From: Pirellulales bacterium
Lineage (GTDB): Bacteria; Planctomycetota; Planctomycetia; Pirellulales; Lacipirellulaceae
Assembly (NCBI GenBank): GCA_022841705.1
Contig: JALHQZ010000016.1
Location: forward strand, 1 to 48,947
DNA: 48,947 nucleotides
Reading direction: 5' to 3'
The position numbers and the translations under genes were made by a program. The notes beneath the pieces are model-generated. The model made no database searches, was not told the origin of the DNA, and saw only the letters and a program-made list of their open reading frames with translations. Numbering within the stretch: position 1 is the stretch's first letter; each line of letters begins with the position of its first letter. Positions 17,847-26,462 of the stretch are shown here, piece by piece.

Positions 17847-17854
17847 TCTTGTTT

Positions 17855-18595
17855 TTAACGGCTGCGGCTGCCGCCAAAACCGGAAGCCATGCGCGACCAG
17901 CCACCGCTCGACGAAGAACGACCCCAAGACGAGCCACCGCCACCCCAAGATGAGCGGCCCCAAGATGAACCGCCGCCCCAGCCCCATCCCCAACCACCCC
18001 AACCCCACCCGGAGTTGCTGTAAATGATTGTTGGCGGCTGTGCAACCACCACTGGCGGTGCCTGCGAATAAGGCGGAGGCGAGGGGTTCGGACTGGTTGC
18101 ATGCAAACAGTAGAGCGTCACAACACAAACAGCAAAGCCCACGAGCACAAGCACGGTAACAATTGCGATAACCTCTCCAATGTGCACGCGGTCACCCCCA
18201 TTATCGCCGCCACGATAGCGTTGGTGGTTGGCGGTCGCCAACAGCTCGTATTGGAGCCCGCAGGAGCCGACGAGGACGTTGCGGTCGCCCGCAAACTCGA
18301 ACCCTTCGCACGAGACCTCGATTCGCCCAAACTTCACCTGCGTGCTGAGTTCGGCATCGCAGCGCCACTGCACCTCTTTTCCATCACTGCCGACGTTGCG
18401 ACACTGCACCACCGTCGGCATCAGATCGTTGGTGCAGTAGGAACCAGTGCATTCGAGCTGCGGTACGGCGCCAGAGCGCCGAGCGGCCGTCATGCGACCG
18501 GCGACGAGAGTGAGCGCATCGATGTCGATCATTGGTATCGACTCGTGCAACGTTGCCGACGTCACGGAAAACAGAAAAGCCAGAATGGGAAACAT
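17855..18595 (-). CDS. SARAF/TMEM66-like protein, copy C
   Basis: 246 residues from ATG 18595 (context CAAAAG). Signal peptide (FPILAFLFSVTSA), SARAF domain closest to copy B (ALTLVAGRMTAARRSGAVPQ, VQWRCDAEL, KFGRIEVSCEGFEFAG, GSCGLQYELL), a membrane helix near 137-158, a Pro-rich stretch and a Trp/Gly/Ser repeat tail that also ends SGFGGSRSR. Copies B and C share the tail type, so they probably arose from the most recent duplication. The plus-strand gene at 18655 diverges from it. Confidence 0.92.
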   Translation of the reverse strand: MFPILAFLFSVTSATLHESIPMIDIDALTLVAGRMTAARRSGAVPQLECTGSYCTNDLMPTVVQCRNVGSDGKEVQWRCDAELSTQVKFGRIEVSCEGFEFAGDRNVLVGSCGLQYELLATANHQRYRGGDNGGDRVHIGEVIAIVTVLVLVGFAVCVVTLYCLHATSPNPSPPPYSQAPPVVVAQPPTIIYSNSGWGWGGWGWGWGGGSSWGRSSWGGGGSSWGRSSSSGGWSRMASGFGGSRSR

Positions 18596-18654
18596 CTTTT
18601 GCGGAATAATGGGATGGGGGGGGGTTATTTCGCAAAAAAACCACTCGCCAAACG

Positions 18655-19341
18655 ATGAGCGAAGATAATAAACTGCGCTACCAACTGCGGCTCTTTGAGC
18701 AGCTTCTCAATGTCAAGTTCACCTACGACCCGCTGGCCCACGTCTACAGCAATGCGAACAAACCGGCAGACTCTCAGCATTTGAGTCTGATGGGTGCGCG
18801 CTCTGCAGAGCCGGCCGACCCGCGTGTCGTTGGGACCATCGCGATCGTGCTCGAACATCTCAAAAAAGAAGGTCGTCTGCTCACGCAAAACGGATTTGCA
18901 GACGGGCAAGAAGAAATGCAGAATGCGCTTAATGACGGCTATGACGCGAAGCGCATCGCCGGCACGCTGCTCGACGTGCGCGCCATTCAGCTGGCAATGA
19001 CCGACATTCAGCTCATGATCTGCGAGAAAGTACCGGCTCATTTGGACGATGTTCGCGTGTACGCGCCGCGCACTTCGTACAGCCTGAAGCACCACCTCGA
19101 GCACTACCGCGAAGCGCGAGATCGCGATCCGTATCGCAAAGGCTACATCACAAATGGCGACTTCATCATGGCAATGCTGCTGCTCGGCTACGAAATGAAG
19201 CACAAAGCCGGCTCCAGTCGCAGCGCCATCTTCAAGTGCTGCAGCTTGGTCGAAGAGGTCAAGTTTGTCCCGGGCTACTCGAAGCGCGAGTTCTCCGGCA
19301 CCTACATCTCAAAGCCAAAGTACGACCTCTACGACTATTGA
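18655..19341 (+). CDS. Hypothetical helical protein
   Basis: 228 residues from ATG 18655 with the context CCAAACGATG. Largely helical, with no membrane segment and no motif recognised. It ends in a Tyr-rich tail (SKPKYDLYDY). It is divergent from SARAF copy C across 59 nt that contain G8 and A7 runs. Confidence 0.6.
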   Translation: MSEDNKLRYQLRLFEQLLNVKFTYDPLAHVYSNANKPADSQHLSLMGARSAEPADPRVVGTIAIVLEHLKKEGRLLTQNGFADGQEEMQNALNDGYDAKRIAGTLLDVRAIQLAMTDIQLMICEKVPAHLDDVRVYAPRTSYSLKHHLEHYREARDRDPYRKGYITNGDFIMAMLLLGYEMKHKAGSSRSAIFKCCSLVEEVKFVPGYSKREFSGTYISKPKYDLYDY

Positions 19342-19408
19342 ATGGCTCGGTCAAAGCATTTGTTTTTTTTTTTTGGGAGTGATTTTTAAACCTTTGAGCG
19401 GCGAAAGA

Positions 19409-19735
19409 ATGAGTGGTGATGCAGACGAGCGGCGGCGCTCGCTGCGCAGTGCCGCCAAAGAAATCCCTCGGGTCGATGGAGATGTTAGTGCGGATACACC
19501 GGCGGAAAACGAGTCTTTGCCAGTCGAACGCACAGACGCTGAAGTCTACTGGCTCGCCGCGGCGACTGTGGGCGTCGGTGCAGCGCTCGCTTTCCTTGTT
19601 CTGCGGCCGTTTGGAAACCATACGCTGACAGTTGGCGAACAAGCCCTTCTGTCGGCCGATTTCATTGGCGTTGGCGTTGCGCTCTTGTATTTGGCAGGTC
19701 TGGCGTACAGTCGAATGAAGGAGCACATTGATTGA
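19409..19735 (+). CDS. Small two-helix membrane protein
   Basis: 108 residues from ATG 19409. A T14 run and GATTTTTAAACC lie in the 45 nt before it. A polar, basic N-terminus of ~45 residues is followed by two predicted membrane helices at about 46-67 and 80-98 and a short tail. No family recognised. It is convergent with the MscS-like gene, 5 nt between stops. Confidence 0.6.
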   Translation: MSGDADERRRSLRSAAKEIPRVDGDVSADTPAENESLPVERTDAEVYWLAAATVGVGAALAFLVLRPFGNHTLTVGEQALLSADFIGVGVALLYLAGLAYSRMKEHID

Positions 19736-19740
19736 TGGGT

Positions 19741-20553
19741 TCAAGTGTTTTTATGTTTCCGCACTGCCATTGCGGCCAGCGAGTTCGGTACCTCGCCGGC
19801 GCTGCTGCCGCTGTCAATCACCACATCCTGCTCCTGTGGCTGCACGGAAACGTGGTGCCTGACGGGAAACTGAGTCAAATAGCTATTGGGTATGTAAACA
19901 AGGTCTTCGCTGCCGTCGACGAGCCGCACAAGAACGTCGGCCAGGTTCATCTCGACAACGATGCCACGCACACCATTGACCGATATCTCCTGACCAGTTT
20001 CGGTTTTGTTTGTGAGCTGGATCGCAAACGCCGACACAGTGTTGCTGATTACGACCTGAAAGCCGGCCGTCAGCGCCAGCGTCAGAATACCGAAAGTGAT
20101 GAGTATCTGCCAGACGTTGATGCCAATTGCTGCCAGCGCAATCCACAGAGCGGCGGCAAAGACGCCGAGAAACGTGATGTAGGCCCAGACAATTCTGACG
20201 TTTTGCATCGCACCAATACGCGCCAGAAACTCCTCGGTGAAGAGCGGCAGCAGCTTCGCCAGCAGCAGTCCAAAGCCAAAAATCAGAGCAAAAATCAGCA
20301 GCTTTGGCAGCTGCACAGCGAAAAGCTCTTCCATAAAATCCATCGCTGCGCGCGCGCCTTCCCTCAGCGCTAGCGCCTGGTAGACGTGTTCGCGCGACAT
20401 CACTTTGATATGCTGCTGCTGCGCTCCACCCTGTTGCACCTCTTCGCCATCCTGGCCGCCCGCAGCCGCTAGATTGTGAAGAAGAATGATCGCGAGCAAA
20501 TGGCGCGAACGCTCGTGTGCCGCGCGCCAAAAATCGGGTGCGGTAGCACTCAT
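19741..20553 (-). CDS. MscS-type mechanosensitive channel-like protein
   Basis: 270 residues from ATG 20553. Three membrane helices lie at about residues 85-180. The last is Ala/Gly-rich (ITFGILTLALTAGFQVVISNTVSAFAIQL), as in the pore helix TM3 of MscS, and leads into the beta domain (ISVNGVRGIVVEMNLADVLVRLVDGSEDLVYIPNSYLTQFPV). That order, ending with the IPNS strand, is diagnostic of the MscS family. The C-terminal vestibule is shortened. In cells these channels relieve osmotic stress. In a virus it may alter host membrane tension response or ion balance, which is inference. Confidence 0.85.
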   Translation of the reverse strand: MSATAPDFWRAAHERSRHLLAIILLHNLAAAGGQDGEEVQQGGAQQQHIKVMSREHVYQALALREGARAAMDFMEELFAVQLPKLLIFALIFGFGLLLAKLLPLFTEEFLARIGAMQNVRIVWAYITFLGVFAAALWIALAAIGINVWQILITFGILTLALTAGFQVVISNTVSAFAIQLTNKTETGQEISVNGVRGIVVEMNLADVLVRLVDGSEDLVYIPNSYLTQFPVRHHVSVQPQEQDVVIDSGSSAGEVPNSLAAMAVRKHKNT

Positions 20554-20583
20554 GCTTCTTTTTTGGTTTGTGCTCTTTTTTCT

Positions 20584-21576
20584 TCAATACTCAAACGCAA
20601 GCGCCGATCGAGTCACGAGTTGACCTTGGGAAGTCATCGGCACACAGCCTGCGAGCTCGAGCATGCGCTGCGATTCGACGCGGTTGCGCGGCGGCGTTGT
20701 GACGGTGACTTCGGCGCCATAGGTGCGCCATTTTTTGCCAAACATCTCGACCTTGGACGCCGGCCAATGCGTCGTCATGCGATAGTCCTCGAAAATGGCG
20801 CGCTTTTTCTCGAGGTTCTTCTTGCTGCAGATCGAGCGCGGCTGGTAGCAGACGTAGACGACGCAGCGCTCGCGCGGCGACTCGGTGCCTCGAGCGGGCG
20901 GAATCGCCGAGTGGGCGAGACGCGAGTCCCACAGAACGAGCGAGCCAACGCCGCCGTGAACGCGCACTGGTTTGGCATCGCCAAAGAACAGAAGTTCTTC
21001 TTCGGTGAACTTGTACCAATCTTTGCCATTCGCAGCGGCCTTGGGAAACGTCTTGGCAAACTCTGCGTGACGCAGATGCGAGCCGGGAATCACGTAGAGC
21101 GAGCCAGAGGCAGCGTCGTGCGACGAAAGCACGTTGACGTAGCCTTGAATGCACTGACGATCTTTCTTTTTGTGCGACTGGTCGGTGTGCAGCCAGGCGC
21201 GATCGACGCCGCGATAGTGGCGCGGCATCCAGCAGACGCCGTCGGTAGACGACAAAAGGTCGTTGTCGCCCCACATCTCCTCGAAAACCTCCAAGACGTT
21301 CTCATTCGTTCGAATGTCCCAAACCTCTTGCAGCTGGCCGATCTCAAGATGTTGGACAATGCCGTGCGAGTTTGGATAGCTCGACATCTTCAGATCAGGG
21401 CTGTCGACGGCGACGCCAGCTTGGCGCAAATGGTTTTTGATCGCCAAGTACGTTGAGTTGCACTGTTCAAGAGAGACAACGCCTTCGATGACGGCGTAGC
21501 CGTTCGTCTTCAGCGATGCCCAGGCTGCGGCAAACTTGTGCTCAATACACGTGCGCTTTTGCGGCGACTCGGTCAT
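20584..21576 (-). CDS. PhyH-type Fe(II)/2-oxoglutarate dioxygenase
   Basis: 330 residues from ATG 21576, preceded by GATAAAAA. The double-stranded beta-helix markers are in order: WLHTDQ with the HxD iron ligands (~residue 131), GSLYVIPGSHLRH, GSLVLWDSRLAHS carrying the distal His (~226), and RCVVYVCYQPR with the 2-oxoglutarate Arg. Phytanoyl-CoA dioxygenase relatives hydroxylate lipids, small metabolites or proteins. The substrate cannot be predicted. It starts upstream of the MscS-like gene on the same strand, with a 30-nt gap. Confidence 0.85.
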   Translation of the reverse strand: MTESPQKRTCIEHKFAAAWASLKTNGYAVIEGVVSLEQCNSTYLAIKNHLRQAGVAVDSPDLKMSSYPNSHGIVQHLEIGQLQEVWDIRTNENVLEVFEEMWGDNDLLSSTDGVCWMPRHYRGVDRAWLHTDQSHKKKDRQCIQGYVNVLSSHDAASGSLYVIPGSHLRHAEFAKTFPKAAANGKDWYKFTEEELLFFGDAKPVRVHGGVGSLVLWDSRLAHSAIPPARGTESPRERCVVYVCYQPRSICSKKNLEKKRAIFEDYRMTTHWPASKVEMFGKKWRTYGAEVTVTTPPRNRVESQRMLELAGCVPMTSQGQLVTRSALAFEY

Positions 21577-21680
21577 TTTTTATCAATCTCAAAATGTGTG
21601 TGAAAACGACGCGGGTTTCTTTGCGGGTTTGTTCAACTTAACCCATACGCAATTCAAGCCGACTGGTCATAACGCGCGTT

Positions 21681-22172
21681 TTATGTTTTGGTTGTCAAAT
21701 TCATGCTTGCAGAGGCGGGGTAGCAAGCGAATGTGCTGTTGGCGCGCCGACAGAAGCGCGTGGCCGGATAGAGCAGCGGTTGGTTGCAGATGCATGACAA
21801 ACCAAGTTCTACGCACGCAACATTTCCGCAACGATACGATTGACCTATGAAGCCGCGTTCGCGCGCTGCCATCGTCGTGTCGTTGACGAATGCAAATGTG
21901 CTGCAAACACCGCTCGTCGTCGTGCATCTACCTTGGATCTGTGGTATGCACAGCGACGGTAGCTGCTCGCTTTCAGGCAAATCGGTGAATCGAGCGCATT
22001 GCAGCTCTGCCGCTGCCACATCGATCGATGCACTGCAACGACGCGGTGGTACCACAAAGAGGCCAACGAGCAGAATGGAAACCACCGCAATCACAAGCAC
22101 AATTGCAATATAGAAATTGCGGCGTGCCGCAGGTACGTTGCGTGGTTCAGGTTTGATGAAAGAGTCATTCAT
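21681..22172 (-). CDS. Signal-anchored cysteine-rich surface protein
   Basis: 163 residues from ATG 22172. A short polar N-terminus is followed by one membrane helix at about 19-42 and an ectodomain with about twelve cysteines (several in C-x(2-5)-C pairs) and NxT/S sites. Type II orientation is likely. No family recognised. The 104 nt to the next gene leftward (21577-21680) contain AT-rich sequence without a visible ORF. Confidence 0.65.
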   Translation of the reverse strand: MNDSFIKPEPRNVPAARRNFYIAIVLVIAVVSILLVGLFVVPPRRCSASIDVAAAELQCARFTDLPESEQLPSLCIPQIQGRCTTTSGVCSTFAFVNDTTMAARERGFIGQSYRCGNVACVELGLSCICNQPLLYPATRFCRRANSTFACYPASASMNLTTKT

Positions 22173-22266
22173 TGTACGCCAGTTGAACAGTTGTTTTTTC
22201 TATTTTTCTCGGACAATCTGTGAAAAAAATGCGCAAATGCTACGCGCATTGATTTTTTTTATCGAA

Positions 22267-22914
22267 ATGGCAAAGAACGGCTGCAAATCAAATATGACTG
22301 AGACGCGCATGTTTCTGTTTCGAGCACTTAAGTTGCTCGACGCAGTGCGCCACACTGGTATCGATGCCAACGGACGCGAAGTTGTTGTAGTGGAGGTGCG
22401 CTTGGTGACACGCGTTTTTTCGCACGAGCAACTGCGCTGGTTGGACGCCGATAATGTTGAAATGGGCATTGCAATTGTCAACGATCTTGCTCAGTTGGTG
22501 CGCGCAGCGCACCACGACGTCGATGCGCTGCGCTCAGGCACTTTCACCGAGGAAACGAAAGTGACGTTTGACGAACGTTACTTTTACATTGCCAATGAGC
22601 GCGAGGCGTTGAAGAAGAATCTTCGATGGTTGACGGAGATCACAGGAGGCGACATTAGCTGGTACGGAAGTGACGATTTTCCCACCGCTCAGTTGATCGA
22701 TGCTGTTATTCCAAACATCGTGGGTACCATGCTCACATTGCTCCAAGCGATGCGCGCCAAAACTGCATGCATGATCTTGCAGAAAGAGCTTGATGCGTCG
22801 GAGCCGAAAGAAAAAGGAAAAGACAAGTTTGTGGCCGTCGCGGCTGATGGCGATTCGCCGGAGAAGCCAGAGGTGCGGTGGAAGCGCCGTCGCACGCGAT
22901 TGAACCCAAAATAA
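22267..22914 (+). CDS. Hypothetical helical protein
   Basis: 215 residues from ATG 22267, with a second in-frame ATG at 22294. The leader TTGATTTTTTTTATCGAA just before the start is nearly the same as that of the gene starting at 35125 on the other strand, and both proteins begin with MA. The middle is helical. The C-terminus is basic (WKRRRTRLNPK), possibly nuclear. No family recognised. Confidence 0.65.
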   Translation: MAKNGCKSNMTETRMFLFRALKLLDAVRHTGIDANGREVVVVEVRLVTRVFSHEQLRWLDADNVEMGIAIVNDLAQLVRAAHHDVDALRSGTFTEETKVTFDERYFYIANEREALKKNLRWLTEITGGDISWYGSDDFPTAQLIDAVIPNIVGTMLTLLQAMRAKTACMILQKELDASEPKEKGKDKFVAVAADGDSPEKPEVRWKRRRTRLNPK

Positions 22915-22983
22915 GCACCCATTGGTTGAATGTTTACTGCCGCACAATCGTCGAGCGTAATCACGAGTCTGCTCGAGCAAAGA

Positions 22984-23544
22984 ATGAGTTGTGAAGCATG
23001 CGAGACACCTGCGTCGTCTCGCAGCAGCCTGCACCCAATAATTATTCTGATTACTGGTCCGCAATGGGTGCCGCGCGGCTTTTTCGAGAAGTTTTACGGA
23101 GACCGAATTCGTGCAGAGTTTGCAGCCGGCAACTCATTTCGCGTCGGTGCTGCGAGCGGCGTCGACGAGTTTGCGCAAGAGCTCCTCGCCGACCTCTTCG
23201 CCATGCACGGTGAGACGGATTTCACACGCGTCGTCGTTTTCAACAAGGGCGACAAAGACGGACGCAAGTCGTCCAAGTTTCTGCTGGTGAATGGCTTTGC
23301 CAGCTACCCAGAACGCGATGCGGCAATGGCGCACGGCGTGAACGATGTGATGTGTACTCTACCACTGTTTGGCGGTGGCGTGAGCGGCAGTGTTGTGCCG
23401 CTACTGACTGCACTCAGTCCTCTCGAAACAAAAGCGGCCGCCCTCTTGCGTGCACACAGCGAGCCTTGGTGGACGCAGGAGCAGCTCGACACCCACATCA
23501 TTCCGCTCTACAAGCTGCTCTACCCGGAACGCAAGAAAGAATGA
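22984..23544 (+). CDS. SLOG-like Rossmann protein, copy 1
   Basis: 186 residues from ATG 22984 (context AAAGAATG). An ATG at 22930 would add 18 residues. ILITGPQWVPRGFF opens the fold, followed by RVGAASGVDEFAQELLADLF, the Gly-rich GxxxGxD turn typical of the SLOG/DprA/LOG superfamily, then VVVFNKG and LPLFGGGVSGSV. The second copy at 24477 is closely similar. SLOG domains bind nucleotides or NAD-derived ligands in signalling and defence. No exact subfamily recognised. Its stop overlaps the start of a truncated gene as ATGA. Confidence 0.65.
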   Translation: MSCEACETPASSRSSLHPIIILITGPQWVPRGFFEKFYGDRIRAEFAAGNSFRVGAASGVDEFAQELLADLFAMHGETDFTRVVVFNKGDKDGRKSSKFLLVNGFASYPERDAAMAHGVNDVMCTLPLFGGGVSGSVVPLLTALSPLETKAAALLRAHSEPWWTQEQLDTHIIPLYKLLYPERKKE

Positions 23545-23618
23545 ATGAGTTGACGCCTGTTGGCGAATGGGTTCAGATTTTGCTGCTGCCCACGAATCTC
23601 TCTCTTCGCCTGAACTGA
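23541..23618 (+). pseudogene. Truncated copy of the 5' end of the gene at 25680
   Basis: The 25-codon frame MNELTPVGEWVQIL...SLRLN copies the start of the 255-residue gene at 25680 (MNELVPVCDWAQVL...SLRLS) and then hits a stop. It overlaps the SLOG copy 1 stop by ATGA. It is evidently a remnant left by duplication and truncation, although a short peptide could still be made. Confidence 0.75.
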
Positions 23619-23641
23619 ACGAAGCAGACCTAGTCGAATGT

Positions 23642-23944
23642 TTACTGCCGCACATTGGTCGGGATTAACGACAAATACCACACATCGCGCGCCGCAAGGT
23701 GCGGCGCGATGCGAGCAGCAACGTCGGTCGTGTCGCGTATTGTGTACGATACATAATCAAACAGTAGAAAATTAACGGTGCGAACGTTTTCGCACCGATA
23801 GCCGTTTTTTGGCCAAGTGTCGACTTTGTTATCGCCAAAAAGTCCAAATCGTGCAAAGGCCAGCATCGTCATTACGCAGGTTGGAGCTCGCGTAGCACCG
23901 GTAAGTACCAGTATTACACATGCAAACGCCGCACCGCCACTCAT
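23642..23944 (-). CDS. Small secreted or anchored protein
   Basis: 100 residues from ATG 23944. MSGGAAFACVILVLTGATRA is a likely signal peptide. The rest has two cysteines near the N-terminus and one at ~48 and is otherwise unremarkable. Its last codons lie in the second copy of the 19-base repeat. The base composition is more A/T-rich than flanking core genes. No family recognised. Confidence 0.45.
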   Translation of the reverse strand: MSGGAAFACVILVLTGATRAPTCVMTMLAFARFGLFGDNKVDTWPKNGYRCENVRTVNFLLFDYVSYTIRDTTDVAARIAPHLAARDVWYLSLIPTNVRQ

Positions 23945-24020
23945 TGCTTTTGAGATAATTGCGCCGACATTCTTGCGTTCTAAATAAATCTTTTTTCTTG
24001 ACAACAAATGTCTCGTTGAT

Positions 24021-24401
24021 TTAGTTTTTGTTATTGCGTCGACGCTGAGGCTGGTACAAAACCTTTCCGTGCTGCGGCTGTTTCTTACGTGCGCGACGAT
24101 CCACTCGCACTTGCGAACTTTCCATCAGCAAACGGGCGTGTCGGGAAATCTGCAGTAGTTCGCGCAATTTTTCTCGCTTATCCCGAGCGGTGGTGTCGGG
24201 CTGCCCAAGGCGTTCAATGGGGAAAAAGGGCAACCGTAGTCGAGTTTCCACAAAATCCCAAATTTCCTCTAATATCAGCGCTGTTCTTTTCGTAATGCTT
24301 TGGGAGCATGCCTGCCATTGATAGCGCATCCCATTTGCCGTCCATATTTCACAGCAGCGAAAATTCGTGGATATAGAAAGCTCGAATGGTCGGGTTACCA
24401 T
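24021..24401 (-). CDS. Possible basic hypothetical protein
   Basis: 126 residues from ATG 24401. The C-terminal third is rich in Arg, Lys and Gln (RRARKKQPQHGK...QRRRNNKN), which would suit nucleic-acid binding. The N-terminal part contains CCEIW. The region 24008-24476 has no stronger candidate gene and is A/T-richer than average, so this may be decayed sequence. No family recognised. Confidence 0.35.
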   Translation of the reverse strand: MVTRPFELSISTNFRCCEIWTANGMRYQWQACSQSITKRTALILEEIWDFVETRLRLPFFPIERLGQPDTTARDKREKLRELLQISRHARLLMESSQVRVDRRARKKQPQHGKVLYQPQRRRNNKN

Positions 24402-24476
24402 CTGGCAAAATTCAAAGACTCAATCTTTATACTTGAAGCTTTTTTTCACCCATTACACTTGAAATTTTAGGCGAGA

Positions 24477-24995
24477 ATGACTCTTATTTTGATTACCGGT
24501 CCGCAGTGGGTACCGCGTGGCTTTTTCGAGCAGTTTTACGAAAAACAAATTCGTGCAGAGTTTGCAGCCGGCAATTCGTTTCGCGTCGGTGCTGCGAGCG
24601 GTGTCGACGAGTTTGCGCAAGAGCTCCTCGCCGACCTCTTCGCTACGCATGCTGAGGCGGCTTTCACACGCGTCGTCGTTTTCAACAAGGGCGGCAAAGA
24701 CGGGCGCAAGTCTTCCAAGTTTCTGCTCGTCAATGGCTTTGCCAGCTACCCAGAACGCGATGCGGCGATGGCGTGCGGTGTCGACTCTGTCATTTGCACA
24801 CTGCCGTTGTTTGGCGGTGGTGTGAGCGGCAGTGTTATGCCACTGCTAGCCGCGCTCAAGCCAGGGGAGGCAACGCATTTGGACGTTATTCGCGCCAACA
24901 GCGAGCCATGGTGGACACAGGAGCAACTTGACAACCACATTATTCCGCTCTACAAACAACTGTACCCAGAGCGCAGCAAAAACACCGAGTCCTAA
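24477..24995 (+). CDS. SLOG-like Rossmann protein, copy 2
   Basis: 172 residues from ATG 24477, starting directly at the first strand (MTLILITGPQWVPRGFF). It is nearly collinear with copy 1: GAASGVDEFAQELLADLF, VVVFNKGGKDGRKSSKFLLVNGF, LPLFGGGVSGSV and the C-terminal WWTQEQLD block. DNA identity is also high, so the duplication is fairly recent. Copy 1 has an extra N-terminal leader. Predicted ligand-binding SLOG domain with unknown ligand. Confidence 0.65.
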   Translation: MTLILITGPQWVPRGFFEQFYEKQIRAEFAAGNSFRVGAASGVDEFAQELLADLFATHAEAAFTRVVVFNKGGKDGRKSSKFLLVNGFASYPERDAAMACGVDSVICTLPLFGGGVSGSVMPLLAALKPGEATHLDVIRANSEPWWTQEQLDNHIIPLYKQLYPERSKNTES

Positions 24996-25029
24996 ATCGC
25001 GCGGCTTCAACCGGGAACAGGGGTTTTTT

Positions 25030-25656
25030 TTAAAAAATGGGTTTTGGCAGCAAATGCTCTTTTTTGGAAATGTACTCGACAATTCGCGAAAACTCGACCG
25101 AATCAAATACAATGTGCAGAATGCGATTGTTCAAAGAGTTTCCAAACTCTGCCTCGGCCGCGCTAGCGCCGAGCGGGCGTTTCAGAGTTTTCCGATGCAA
25201 ACGAAAAAAGTTTTGCAAATCGCTGGCGATCTCTTGCAGACACGCTCTTGCTTCAGGCGTTGCGCGGATGTTGCTTGCCAACGCAGCAAGCAAAAAATAG
25301 TCGCCATCGGTTGACGCCAACGCATCATCGTCGCCGCCATCATCAGAAAGCAACATTCGTTCGCGAATGCATGAAGACAAAGCGCCGACAACTTTCTCAA
25401 AAACTTCGTTGTCGTAGCCGGTGTCGCAAAATCCGTCTTTTGTGCACACACCGGTTCGATCGAGCTGTTTTTCGCAGATCGCTGCCCACAAACTTTCGCT
25501 CGTCGAAATGCGTGGACAGTTCATGGCGTCGAAAGCCTCGTCGGCAAAGTTTTTCAACTCTTCAAGCTTTTGCAGTTCTGCGCGCAGCAAGCTCGCTCGC
25601 ATGTCTACGGACCGCTGAACGTATCGTATGCATTTTTGCATGTCCTCAAAAGTCAT
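25030..25656 (-). CDS. Hypothetical helical protein
   Basis: 208 residues from ATG 25656. The first 45 residues (MTFEDMQKCIRYVQRS...) look like a coiled coil. Cys residues at about 46, 60, 69 and 74 could pair. Predicted all-alpha, with no family recognised. It is divergent from the gene at 25680 across 23 nt rich in A (ACAACAAAAAAAGG). Confidence 0.6.
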   Translation of the reverse strand: MTFEDMQKCIRYVQRSVDMRASLLRAELQKLEELKNFADEAFDAMNCPRISTSESLWAAICEKQLDRTGVCTKDGFCDTGYDNEVFEKVVGALSSCIRERMLLSDDGGDDDALASTDGDYFLLAALASNIRATPEARACLQEIASDLQNFFRLHRKTLKRPLGASAAEAEFGNSLNNRILHIVFDSVEFSRIVEYISKKEHLLPKPIF

Positions 25657-25679
25657 TTGTGGCGAACAACAAAAAAAGG

Positions 25680-26447
25680 ATGAATGAGTTGGTGCCTGTT
25701 TGTGACTGGGCGCAGGTTTTGACGATGCCATCAGAGACATCACTTCGCCTCAGCCGGCTTGCACTGATTATCTGGCCGCTTGCGCAGCACAGCAACGACC
25801 CAATCGAGTGGATCAACGCAGCTTTAATGGCTCTGGGACTTTTTTGCGATGAAGTTGGCACCGCTGTTGCGCATCAGTGCAACTCTTTCCAATTTGCGAT
25901 GTGCTGTGCTGGCAGCCAGTTGAGTGCCGTCGCAGTTGCCAGTCGGTCCAAAGGCGCGCGCTTGATTGTGCTCGGCCGCCAAAGCTGCCGTGTTTTTGTG
26001 TGCCAGTTGAAAACCGCGTCGGATCGCCAATTTTTGCAAATGACAACTGGCAACTCACTGGCGCTGCTGTCAGATGAGATTTGCGATGCGGAATGTTTTG
26101 CAAGCCAATCGCTGGCGCGACTGTTTCACTTACAACTGATTGACGCGCGGTGCTTTGAGTTTATCAGCGACTTGGTACGCAGTACGGTGCACGTGTACGA
26201 AAAGCACGCAGAGACCGCGCCGCTGCGGCTCCAGAAGTTGGCACCAGCGCTTGCCGGCAAGGCTCCCGCGGGGTTTGACGCAGGCGATATCTATGCTTGC
26301 GTGAGCGCACTCTATATTGGGTTAACGGGTGCACTTGATGAGGTAGCGATGCAAAGGCTGCTCGATTTGCTTGCCGTTATGGATCAGGCGATTTTTCGCT
26401 GCACTCAATTGCACACAAGTCAACGCGGTCAAGTGATTGATTTGTGA
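25680..26447 (+). CDS. Hypothetical helical protein (intact parent of the 23541 remnant)
   Basis: 255 residues from ATG 25680. Helical and Leu/Ala-rich, no membrane segment clear enough to call, no motif recognised. The first 25 codons are duplicated as a truncated copy behind SLOG copy 1. It lies 15 nt before the amine oxidase gene. Confidence 0.6.
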   Translation: MNELVPVCDWAQVLTMPSETSLRLSRLALIIWPLAQHSNDPIEWINAALMALGLFCDEVGTAVAHQCNSFQFAMCCAGSQLSAVAVASRSKGARLIVLGRQSCRVFVCQLKTASDRQFLQMTTGNSLALLSDEICDAECFASQSLARLFHLQLIDARCFEFISDLVRSTVHVYEKHAETAPLRLQKLAPALAGKAPAGFDAGDIYACVSALYIGLTGALDEVAMQRLLDLLAVMDQAIFRCTQLHTSQRGQVIDL

Positions 26448-26462
26448 GGATTTGCAGAAAGG

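Larger units (their letters stand above)
22928..23654. repeat. Duplicated 19-base element bordering SLOG copy 1
   Basis: GAATGTTTACTGCCGCACA occurs at 22928-22946 and again at 23636-23654. The first copy includes an ATG in frame with SLOG copy 1. The second forms the 3' end of the convergent gene at 23642. The pair brackets the SLOG gene and the truncated gene behind it, which suggests an old tandem duplication of a unit. Confidence 0.7.

Noticed and set aside
24089..24295. A short plus-strand frame with a P-loop-like ANGRVGKS, considered as the missing terminase Walker A exon.
   Set aside because: It is on the wrong strand for the terminase, has no following ATPase features and overlaps an opposite-strand frame. 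The motif is short enough to occur by chance.
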